From Thiopontia sp964344435 (GTDB lineage: Bacteria; Pseudomonadota; Gammaproteobacteria; GCF-002020875), in contig CAYFNH010000057.1 of NCBI GenBank assembly GCA_964344435.1, forward strand, positions 1 through 15,631: DNA of 15,631 bases. Reading direction: 5' to 3'. Shown piece by piece: positions 8,559-13,285 of this stretch; position 1 is the stretch's first letter; every line of letters starts with the position of its first letter. The position numbers and the translations under genes are program-made. Under the pieces are notes generated by a model. It was not told the origin of the DNA. It did no database searches and saw only the letters and a program-made list of their open reading frames with translations.

Positions 8559-8934
8559 GTTGGTGCAGCCAGGCGCGCAGCACACCCGGTTCGAGGTGGA
8601 TGTAGACAATTTCGAGCTGGTGGTGCTGGCCGAGTCCCACCGCAGGCTGGTTGTACTCGATATCAGCGCCGAGTGGTGTGGCCCCTGTCGGGTGTTGGAG
8701 CCCGTGTTGCAGCGTCTGGCCGAGGCCTATCGGGGAGCATTTCTGCTGGCAAAGCTGGAGGCGGAAGATGAAAACATGAAGATTGCCGGGCGCTATGGGG
8801 TGCGTGGCTTTCCCACCGTACTCGCCTTTGTTGGTGGAGAGGAGGTGGGTCGCTTCCAGAGTGCGCAGTCAGAACCCTTCGTACGGGACTTTATTGACCG
8901 GCATCTGGGCAGCAACCCACCCTCCAGCACCTGA
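8533..8934 (+). CDS. Thioredoxin-like protein with WCGPC active site
   Basis: The protein has the complete thioredoxin fold core. It carries the active-site Trp-Cys-Gly-Pro-Cys (48-52 from the GTG start) after a beta strand, and the cis-proline in Gly-Phe-Pro-Thr-Val (P94) before the final strands. No signal peptide is seen, so it should act in the cytoplasm as a disulfide reductase. The GTG at 8533 lies inside the SulP gene (26-base overlap) without a Shine-Dalgarno. TTG at 8560 or GTG at 8563, just past the SulP stop and behind a purine-rich stretch at 8543-8550, are equally likely starts and would give about 123 residues. The two genes are probably cotranscribed. It is not the housekeeping trxA by sequence feel, but I cannot settle that. 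Confidence 0.85.
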   Translation: MTLWKRPSELVQPGAQHTRFEVDVDNFELVVLAESHRRLVVLDISAEWCGPCRVLEPVLQRLAEAYRGAFLLAKLEAEDENMKIAGRYGVRGFPTVLAFVGGEEVGRFQSAQSEPFVRDFIDRHLGSNPPSST

Positions 8935-8959
8935 CAGGTGTGTTCCGCTCACCCGGGCC

Positions 8960-9037
8960 TTATTTGTAGCAGTCTTTGGTGATGAGCAGACCAAAGAGCA
9001 AAAAGGCGAACAGTAACAGGGTGGTGAAGGTAGCCAT
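8960..9037 (-). CDS. Very small hydrophobic ORF, candidate single-span membrane peptide
   Basis: ATG at 9037 to TAA at 8960 encodes 25 residues: Met-Ala-Thr-Phe-Thr-Thr, then a run of Leu/Phe/Ala/Gly/Ile with no charged residue to position 20, then a short tail Lys-Asp-Cys-Tyr-Lys. This is the profile of a single membrane helix. It starts 5 bases after the stop of the small exported protein on the same strand, so the two would be one transcript. The ribosome binding site is weak (GGA about 10 bases upstream). Small membrane regulators, accessory subunits and type I toxins all look like this; the sequence does not choose between them. Conservation is untested, so it may be chance. Confidence 0.4.
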   Translation of the reverse strand: MATFTTLLLFAFLLFGLLITKDCYK

Positions 9038-9042
9038 GATGG

Positions 9043-9327
9043 TTAGTTCCAATACCCGTTTACTTCACGTTGTGCTGCAGCCTCGGCAACGGCCTCAGCC
9101 TCCTCAGCCTCTTCAGCCTTGATCTGGTCGAGGTAGCGAACCAGTTCACGATTTACAACCTCGCCATTTTCCCAATAGCCATTCTCTTCATTGTAGAGCC
9201 TGGTTTGGGTAAGCAGGTCTTGTACTGTGTTGATATCGAAATAGTTTTGATAATAGCTCTGCTCGGCGGCAACGGCTGTGACAGAGAGCAGGCTGGCAAT
9301 GGTTGTGGCTAGTATCTGTTTTTTCAT
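9043..9327 (-). CDS. Small exported protein of unknown function
   Basis: 94 residues with a clear Sec signal peptide (Met-Lys-Lys, hydrophobic core to about 18, cleavage near Ala-Val-Ala-Ala at 18-21), leaving a mature protein of about 73 residues. The mature part has a Tyr-rich start (Ser-Tyr-Tyr-Gln-Asn-Tyr-Phe), a central Glu-Asn-Gly-Tyr-Trp, a helical segment of Ala and Glu built from Ala-Glu-Glu units, and ends in Val-Asn-Gly-Tyr-Trp-Asn, so Asn-Gly-Tyr-Trp occurs twice. There is no cysteine. An AAGGAA Shine-Dalgarno sits 8 bases before the ATG. I do not recognise the family. A candidate small RNA ends about 60 bases upstream on the same strand, so expression may be set by readthrough of its terminator or by a local promoter. 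Confidence 0.75.
   Translation of the reverse strand: MKKQILATTIASLLSVTAVAAEQSYYQNYFDINTVQDLLTQTRLYNEENGYWENGEVVNRELVRYLDQIKAEEAEEAEAVAEAAAQREVNGYWN
9095..9118. repeat. 9-base tandem repeat inside the small exported protein gene
   Basis: TCAGCC recurs at 9095, 9104 and 9113 with a 9-base period, the intervening triplets being TCC and TCT. It encodes part of the Ala-Glu-Glu run. Being in frame, copy-number change would lengthen or shorten the helix by three residues without a frameshift. Confidence 0.6.
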
Positions 9328-9335
9328 AATCTATA

Positions 9336-9356
9336 TTCCTTTATATGATAATTATA
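9336..9356 (-). promoter_or_regulatory. Candidate -10 box and ribosome binding site of the small exported protein gene
   Basis: On the minus strand a perfect TATAAT (9351-9356) is followed by AAGGAA (9336-9341), 8 bases before the ATG. There is no recognisable -35 box, and the whole stretch is very A+T rich, so the -10 match is weak evidence; the ribosome binding site is good. Confidence 0.4.
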
Positions 9357-9386
9357 ATATTAGAGAATACTTATATATGAGTTGTT

Positions 9387-9424
9387 AAAAAAGCCGCAGC
9401 CTAAATTCCTTTTAGAGCTGCGGC
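9387..9424 (-). terminator. Strong intrinsic terminator upstream of the small exported protein gene
   Basis: On the minus strand GCCGCAGC, one unpaired T, CTAAA, loop AGGAA, TTTAG, GCTGCGGC and then TTTTTT: a 13-bp stem with one bulge followed by six T. This is a textbook rho-independent terminator. It has no T-tract on the plus strand, so its direction is clear. No annotated gene on the minus strand lies directly upstream, so what it ends must be a noncoding or leader transcript. Confidence 0.85.
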
Positions 9425-9498
9425 AACTCAATAACCACCAAAGGAGGAGTATGGTTATTACCCTGCTGTTGTGCTCTCTAAATACACTCCAGCAGGTG
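9387..9498 (-). ncRNA. Candidate small RNA of about 112 nt with three hairpins
   Basis: Reading the minus strand from about 9498, three hairpins follow with almost no spacer. The first is CCTGCTG...CAGCAGG (9462-9496, 21-base loop). The second is AATAACCA...TGGTTATT (9430-9459) with a 14-base loop containing CTCCTCCTTT. The third is the strong terminator stem ending in TTTTTT. A promoter-like pair sits at the right distance upstream. The second loop contains CCTCCTT, the core of the 16S rRNA anti-Shine-Dalgarno sequence, a feature of small RNAs that pair with ribosome binding sites. I know no named RNA with this layout. It could instead be an attenuated leader of the small exported protein gene. 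Confidence 0.6.
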
Positions 9499-9503
9499 AT
9501 TGC

Positions 9504-9531
9504 ATTATGCATGTCTTATATTAGTTTGCAA
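9504..9531 (-). promoter_or_regulatory. Candidate sigma-70 promoter of the small RNA
   Basis: On the minus strand TTGCAA (9526-9531), a 16-base spacer and CATAAT (9504-9509). The -10 matches consensus at five of six positions and the -35 at four of six. Transcription would start near 9497-9498, exactly at the foot of the first hairpin. Confidence 0.5.
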
Positions 9532-9540
9532 TAATATTAT

Positions 9541-9549
9541 TGTTATAAT
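9541..9549 (+). promoter_or_regulatory. Extended -10 promoter for the SPOR lipoprotein gene
   Basis: TGTTATAAT fits the extended -10 consensus (TGn followed by TATAAT). Extended -10 promoters can work without a good -35, which fits the poor TTAGTT seen 17 bases upstream. The start site would be near 9556, giving a leader of about 60 bases. It lies back to back with the small RNA promoter. Confidence 0.5.
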
Positions 9550-9617
9550 TTCCCCTTCAATACATTTCTTCAGACCGGTCAGGAGATCTGTTATCCTCGA
9601 ATCATCAATGAATTTAA

Positions 9618-10700
9618 ATGAAAAATAGTATGAGATACAGCTGCCAGAACAATTTGTTACCCCCTTCCGTGGTGCTGCTGCTTGCGCTGTTGGCAGGGTG
9701 CCAGAGCCCGTTGATGCCATCTTCAACGCCGGATAGAGAGGCTGCAGTGGTTGAGCCGAGATCGATCCAGCGTGCGCAAGCGGATCAGCAGGCCCACGGT
9801 GAACTGGAGTTGCCGGAGGTCCAAAAGAGCGTAGCGCCCACTCGACCGCAGTGGAAGATAGAGGCGGAAAAAAAGGCGGCGCTTGAGCGTCAGCGAGCGG
9901 CAGAGGCAAAGCGAAGGGCACAGCAAGAGGCGGCAGCAAAAAAACGTGAGGAGTTGGAGCGTCAACGCATCCAGGCCAGGCAGGAGGCAGAGAGGAAAGC
10001 AGCAGCACAGCAGTTACTCAAGCAAATTGAAGAGGGGCTGAATGCTTCCAATGTAGCAGCGGCTGAGCAGGCAATGGCAGAATATGAGCAGTTGCTGGGG
10101 GTAGTAGCATTGAAGAGTGAGCACTACCAGGGGCTCAGAAAAGAGTTGGTAGCGCTCAAGCAGATGCTGGCAGAATTGGAACAGGCAGCTGCGGCTGAGC
10201 AATTCATGCAGCAGCTGATGGTGGAGGCAGAGCAGCTGGAGCAGAGCAGTGATACTGCTGGAGCGGAAACAAAGTATCGGGAGGTGCTTGCGCTGAATCC
10301 ACAGCACAGCGCTGCGATGAAGGCGCTGGCTGGGTTGATGGAGGCTAGGGCGAAACCGAAGCCTGCGACGAGGCCGAAAAAGGAAAAGGTAGCGGAGCCA
10401 GTTGAAAAGGGGGAGAGCTCCTACCTGGGGCAAGATGCAGAAGGGTGGATAATACAGGTAGCCACCTACCCGGAAGAGGGTAAGCGAGAGGCCTACGCCC
10501 TCCTGGGTGCACTCAGGAAAGCGAGATATAGAGCGGTGTTTGTCAAGAAACAGGAGTTGGCAGGGCGGTTGCTCTATCGTGTGCGAGTGGGGGCATATGG
10601 TGAAAAGAGTGAAGCAAAACAGCTTCAGTTGATGGTGGAGAAAGATATGGCACTGCTGGGGATCAAGGTCTCAACTCGGGTGATTCGACAGAAGCAGTAG
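9618..10700 (+). CDS. Lipoprotein with coiled coil, TPR-like region and C-terminal SPOR domain
   Basis: 360 residues. The signal peptide ends in a lipobox Leu-Leu-Ala-Gly-Cys (C28), with Gln-Ser next, so outer-membrane lipidation is expected. A Pro-rich linker is followed by a long Ala/Glu/Lys/Arg/Gln coiled coil (about 80-140) reminiscent of TolA-type periplasmic stalks. More helices follow, including one TPR-like repeat (about 198-240, ending Leu-Asn-Pro), then a Lys/Pro linker (246-256). A SPOR domain fills 276-356 (Gly-Trp-Ile-Ile-Gln-Val-Ala-Thr ... Leu-Tyr-Arg-Val-Arg-Val-Gly-Ala-Tyr). SPOR domains bind peptidoglycan lacking stem peptides, usually at the division site, so a cell-wall or division role is likely. 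ATG at 9630 is an alternative start; neither has a strong ribosome binding site. Monocistronic. Confidence 0.85.
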   Translation: MKNSMRYSCQNNLLPPSVVLLLALLAGCQSPLMPSSTPDREAAVVEPRSIQRAQADQQAHGELELPEVQKSVAPTRPQWKIEAEKKAALERQRAAEAKRRAQQEAAAKKREELERQRIQARQEAERKAAAQQLLKQIEEGLNASNVAAAEQAMAEYEQLLGVVALKSEHYQGLRKELVALKQMLAELEQAAAAEQFMQQLMVEAEQLEQSSDTAGAETKYREVLALNPQHSAAMKALAGLMEARAKPKPATRPKKEKVAEPVEKGESSYLGQDAEGWIIQVATYPEEGKREAYALLGALRKARYRAVFVKKQELAGRLLYRVRVGAYGEKSEAKQLQLMVEKDMALLGIKVSTRVIRQKQ

Positions 10701-10729
10701 CCACTGGATAGTTACTAACAGGCACCCAC

Positions 10730-10743
10730 AAATAGATCTATTT
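10730..10743. repeat. 14-bp perfect palindrome
   Basis: AAATAGATCTATTT is perfectly palindromic. It sits 30 bases after the lipoprotein gene and 4 bases before the NtrC-like site. It could be a regulator site; no protein can be assigned. Confidence 0.4.
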
Positions 10744-10746
10744 TAT

Positions 10747-10761
10747 GCACCAATACAGTGC
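10747..10761. promoter_or_regulatory. NtrC-like enhancer site
   Basis: GCAC, seven bases, GTGC, the core dyad of NtrC (NRI) sites. The left half (TGCACCA) matches consensus fully and the right half partly. It lies about 110-120 bases upstream of the sigma-54 promoter, the usual enhancer distance. I found no clear second site. Confidence 0.6.
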
Positions 10762-10822
10762 GTAAGGCTACTGTTGGAGGGATATCAAGGTGCAAGTATG
10801 GCTGAAAAATTTATAAAGTGAG

Positions 10823-10844
10823 AGTGTTTTAAATAAATAACACT
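10823..10844. terminator. A+T-rich hairpin upstream of the sigma-54 promoter
   Basis: AGTGTT and AACACT form a 6-bp stem with a 10-base loop, followed on the plus strand by TTGTTTT. It may end the lipoprotein transcript before the glnK promoter. The stem is weak, so this is tentative. Confidence 0.3.
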
Positions 10845-10869
10845 TTGTTTTAATTGCTTTTTGTTGCGT

Positions 10870-10885
10870 TGGCACAGCAGTTGCT
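10870..10885 (+). promoter_or_regulatory. Sigma-54 (-24/-12) promoter of glnK-amtB
   Basis: TGGCAC, five bases, TTGCT matches the RpoN consensus exactly, with the GG (10871-10872) and GC (10883-10884) pairs 12 bases apart. Transcription should start near 10896, about 70 bases before glnK. With the NtrC-like site upstream it predicts induction by nitrogen limitation. Confidence 0.9.
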
Positions 10886-10966
10886 CAAGGTGGTTTATCG
10901 CGATGTTAACGGGTGTAGGGCCAAATGGGCCTGCACAACAAGATGAACCAGAATGGAGCAACTGCT

Positions 10967-11305
10967 ATGAAAATGGTCACAGCCATCATCAAACCGTTCA
11001 AGTTGGATGATGTTCGAGAGGCGCTCTCCGAAATCGGAGTTAATGGCGTTACCGTCACCGAGGTCAAGGGATTTGGCCGTCAAAAAGGGCATACCGAGCT
11101 CTATCGTGGAGCCGAGTATGTTGTCGATTTTCTTCCCAAGGTAAAACTGGAGATCGCCATTACCGCAGATCAGCTCGACCGTGTGGTCGAGGTGATTCGT
11201 GATTCGGCCAATACCGCAAAGATTGGAGATGGGAAGATCTTTGTTACCGACCTAGAAGAGGTGATCCGGATTCGAACCGGCGAATCCGGACAGGAAGCAA
11301 TCTAG
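10967..11305 (+). CDS. glnK: PII nitrogen-signalling protein GlnK
   Basis: A PII protein of 112 residues, the family's usual length. It senses ATP/ADP and 2-oxoglutarate and, when not uridylylated, plugs the AmtB channel. The N-terminus (Met-Lys-Met-Val-Thr-Ala-Ile-Ile-Lys-Pro) is canonical. The T-loop carries the uridylylation site Y51 in Ala-Glu-Tyr-Val-Val-Asp-Phe, and the Gly-Asp-Gly-Lys-Ile-Phe-Val segment near the C-terminus is present. The ATG at 10967 is chosen because it matches the family start and has GGAG 8 bases upstream; the frame is open further upstream (to 10925) but that would add 14 atypical residues. It is 15 bases ahead of amtB, a linkage that supports glnK over glnB. Expected to be under sigma-54/NtrC control. 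Confidence 0.95.
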   Translation: MKMVTAIIKPFKLDDVREALSEIGVNGVTVTEVKGFGRQKGHTELYRGAEYVVDFLPKVKLEIAITADQLDRVVEVIRDSANTAKIGDGKIFVTDLEEVIRIRTGESGQEAI

Positions 11306-11320
11306 AGCAAGGAGAGCAAA

Positions 11321-12583
11321 ATGGAAAACCAAATTTTTGAACTGCAGTATGCAATGGATACCTTCTACTTTCTGGTATCCGGTGCGCTGGTAATGTGGAT
11401 GGCAGCCGGGTTTGCCATGTTGGAGGCGGGGCTGGTTCGCGCTAAAAATACAACGGAGATTTTGACAAAGAATGTGAGCTTGTTTGCCATCTCCTGCATC
11501 ATGTACCTCATTATGGGCTACCAGTTGATGTATGGTGGAGGGTACTTCCTCAGCGGGATCGCTGGAGGAGAGACGCTGGTTGCGGATGCCCTCAAGGCCT
11601 CAGCCGAGAAGGGTTTTAATGGGGATTCAGTCTACTCTGCTGGTTCCGACTTCTTCTTCCAGGTGGTGTTTGTTGCCACTGCGATGTCGATTGTCTCCGG
11701 TGCCGTGGCCGAGCGTATGAAGCTGTGGGCGTTTCTCGCCTTTGCAGTGGTGATGACCGGTGTAATCTATCCATTGGAGGGATCCTGGACCTGGGGTGGA
11801 AAAGAGGTGTTTGGCCTGTTCTCTCTCTCATTCAGTGACTTCGCCGGATCGGGCATTGTCCATATGGCCGGCGCTGCCGCAGCATTGGCCGGGGTGCTGC
11901 TACTGGGAGCTCGTAAGGGCAAGTATGGGCCAAATGGCGAGGTACGGGCCATCCCTGGCGCCAATCTACCACTGGCAACTCTGGGTACCTTTATTCTCTG
12001 GATGGGTTGGTTCGGCTTCAATGGTGGATCTGTACTGAAGCTGGGCGATATCGCCAGTGCCAACTCGGTAGCGATGGTCTTCCTCAACACCAATGCGGCT
12101 GCAGCGGGTGGAGCCTTTGCTGCGCTGCTGGTTGCCCGTATGCTGTTTGGCAAGGCGGATCTGACCATGACCTTGAATGGTGCGCTGGCGGGGCTGGTAG
12201 CCATTACTGCGGAGCCCTCCACTCCAACACCGCTATTGGCAACCCTGTTTGGTGCCATCGCCGGTGTGCTGGTGGTATTCTCGATTGTGACCCTCGACAA
12301 GATGCGTATCGATGATCCAGTGGGTGCGATTTCAGTGCACGGTGTAGTAGGCTTCTTTGGTTTGATGCTGGTGCCACTGACCAATACCGGAGCCACCTTC
12401 ATGGGGCAGCTGGTAGGTGCTGGTGTGATCTTCGGTTGGGTTTTTGGCAGTAGTCTGCTGGTGTGGATGGTGATCAAGATTGTCATGGGCATCCGTATCG
12501 ATGAAGAGGAAGAGGCTGCCGGAGCCGACTATGCGGAGTGTGGCATGGAGGCCTACCCGGAGTTCACCAACGCGGGGAAGTAG
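11321..12583 (+). CDS. amtB: Ammonium transporter AmtB
   Basis: 420 residues with 11 hydrophobic segments, the Amt/Mep/Rh fold that conducts ammonium across the inner membrane as a trimer. The two pore histidines are both present: H181 (Gly-Ile-Val-His-Met-Ala-Gly) and H340 (Ile-Ser-Val-His-Gly-Val-Val). The family's Ala-Gly-Phe-Ala-Met-Leu-Glu-Ala-Gly segment (29-37) is intact. Unlike the E. coli protein it has no evident cleavable signal peptide; the first helix starts near residue 12. The cytoplasmic tail is acidic and ends in Ala-Glu-Cys-Gly-Met-Glu-Ala-Tyr-Pro-Glu-Phe, the region that contacts GlnK. The start has AAGGAG 7 bases upstream. A strong terminator follows the gene. Confidence 0.96.
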   Translation: MENQIFELQYAMDTFYFLVSGALVMWMAAGFAMLEAGLVRAKNTTEILTKNVSLFAISCIMYLIMGYQLMYGGGYFLSGIAGGETLVADALKASAEKGFNGDSVYSAGSDFFFQVVFVATAMSIVSGAVAERMKLWAFLAFAVVMTGVIYPLEGSWTWGGKEVFGLFSLSFSDFAGSGIVHMAGAAAALAGVLLLGARKGKYGPNGEVRAIPGANLPLATLGTFILWMGWFGFNGGSVLKLGDIASANSVAMVFLNTNAAAAGGAFAALLVARMLFGKADLTMTLNGALAGLVAITAEPSTPTPLLATLFGAIAGVLVVFSIVTLDKMRIDDPVGAISVHGVVGFFGLMLVPLTNTGATFMGQLVGAGVIFGWVFGSSLLVWMVIKIVMGIRIDEEEEAAGADYAECGMEAYPEFTNAGK

Positions 12584-12589
12584 TCGCTA

Positions 12590-12605
12590 TAGCGGTTAAC
12601 CGCTA
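12590..12605. repeat. 16-bp perfect palindrome after amtB
   Basis: TAGCGGTTAACCGCTA, perfectly symmetric, lies 6 bases after the amtB stop and just before the terminator. As RNA it makes a 6-bp stem with a TTAA loop, perhaps an mRNA 3' end element; as DNA it could be an operator for the next gene. Confidence 0.45.
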
Positions 12606-12611
12606 GTCAGT

Positions 12612-12640
12612 AAAACCCCCTGACAAGTTCAGGGGGTTTT
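12612..12640 (+). terminator. Intrinsic terminator of glnK-amtB
   Basis: AAAACCCCCTGA, loop CAAGT, TCAGGGGGTTTT: a perfect 12-bp stem with a G+C-rich core, followed by GTTATTCTT. The A-tract on the other side makes it able to work in both directions. Confidence 0.93.
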
Positions 12641-12682
12641 GTTATTCTTGATTTAATCGTTTGGGTTTTTTGGAGTTATGAC

Positions 12683-13030
12683 ATGAGTGTGACCATCTAC
12701 CACAACCCGCGCTGCTCCAAGTCTCGGCAGACGCTGCAGCTGCTTGAGGAGCAGAATATCGAGCCAGAGGTGGTGCGCTATCTCGATACCCCGCCTACGG
12801 TCGATGAGTTGGATCGGATTCTGACGCTGTTGGGGGTGGAACCCGAGGCGTTGATGCGCAAAAAAGAGCGTGAGTACAAGGAGTCTGGGCTAAATCAGCC
12901 AGGGCTCAGTCGGAGTGAACAGATTGAGCGGATGGTGAAAAATCCCAGAGTGATAGAGCGCCCGATTGTGGTACATGGTAATCGAGCCGCAGTGGGGCGT
13001 CCCCCGGAGCAGGTGCTGGATATTCTCTAG
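12683..13030 (+). CDS. ArsC-family arsenate reductase (glutaredoxin-dependent type)
   Basis: 115 residues, full length for the ArsC/YfgD family of small reductases that turn arsenate into arsenite using glutathione and glutaredoxin. The catalytic cysteine is C11 in Asn-Pro-Arg-Cys-Ser-Lys-Ser-Arg. The three arginines that bind the oxyanion in E. coli ArsC (R60, R94, R107) correspond to R59, R93 and R106 here. The Cys-Ser-Lys-Ser-Arg form is closer to the YfgD branch, whose physiological role is less certain. No arsR, arsB or arsH adjoins it, so it may be a housekeeping paralogue. GGAG sits 7 bases before the ATG. The small CxxC protein follows 4 bases after the stop. Confidence 0.9.
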   Translation: MSVTIYHNPRCSKSRQTLQLLEEQNIEPEVVRYLDTPPTVDELDRILTLLGVEPEALMRKKEREYKESGLNQPGLSRSEQIERMVKNPRVIERPIVVHGNRAAVGRPPEQVLDIL

Positions 13031-13034
13031 CCCA

Positions 13035-13283
13035 ATGTTTCCCACCCACCCCTTTTCATTGCAGTGCCCTCGATGCGAGGAGGGAACTCTAGTGCTGGAT
13101 GCCTCGGCACTGGACAGCAGTTGTCAGGGTAAGCATGTCTTCTTCTTTGAGTGTGACCACTGCAAGGGTTTTCAGGCCACGGCAATGAATAATATCCCGG
13201 TTGATGTTTGGCACCAGTTTATTCCAGACAGTGAGCTGGAACGGATGATCGCCAACTATCGCGCCGCCTCTCGGTCGAACTAG
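13035..13283 (+). CDS. Small CxxC protein, zinc-ribbon-like, unknown function
   Basis: 82 residues from ATG at 13035. Two CxxC knuckles, C11-Pro-Arg-C14 and C40-Asp-His-C43, are 25 residues apart with C30 between them, which is the pattern of a small zinc ribbon. A helix-like segment ends the protein (Ser-Glu-Leu-Glu-Arg-Met-Ile-Ala-Asn-Tyr). No signal peptide or membrane segment. The frame is open upstream into the arsC-like gene (to 12966), but that part reads as shadow sequence, so the ATG 4 bases after the reductase stop is preferred; it lacks a good Shine-Dalgarno, which points to translational coupling. I do not recognise the family. It converges with the methyltransferase gene with only 2 bases between stops. 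Confidence 0.75.
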   Translation: MFPTHPFSLQCPRCEEGTLVLDASALDSSCQGKHVFFFECDHCKGFQATAMNNIPVDVWHQFIPDSELERMIANYRAASRSN

Positions 13284-13285
13284 GT

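Noticed and set aside
8928..8940. Hairpin CACCT-GAC-AGGTG over the thioredoxin stop codon
   Set aside because: Only 5 bp and without a T-tract; not enough to call a terminator.
9451..9534. 27-codon plus-strand ORF with an AGGAGG just upstream
   Set aside because: The Shine-Dalgarno-like sequence is the complement of the C-rich loop of the minus-strand hairpin, and its spacing to the ATG (3 bases) is short. Its promoter region would also clash with the minus-strand terminator. Minus-strand evidence is stronger, though a leader peptide is not excluded.
10925..10966. N-terminal extension of GlnK
   Set aside because: The 14 extra residues do not fit the family; the ATG at 10967 gives the standard 112 residues and has its own ribosome binding site.
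10903..10966. Small ORF in the glnK leader starting at ATG 10903
   Set aside because: It runs out of frame into glnK, lacks a ribosome binding site and shows no protein-like features; probably chance.
12966..13034. Upstream extension of the 82-residue CxxC protein
   Set aside because: The added part overlaps the arsC-like gene in another frame and reads as shadow sequence; the ATG at 13035 follows the stop at once.
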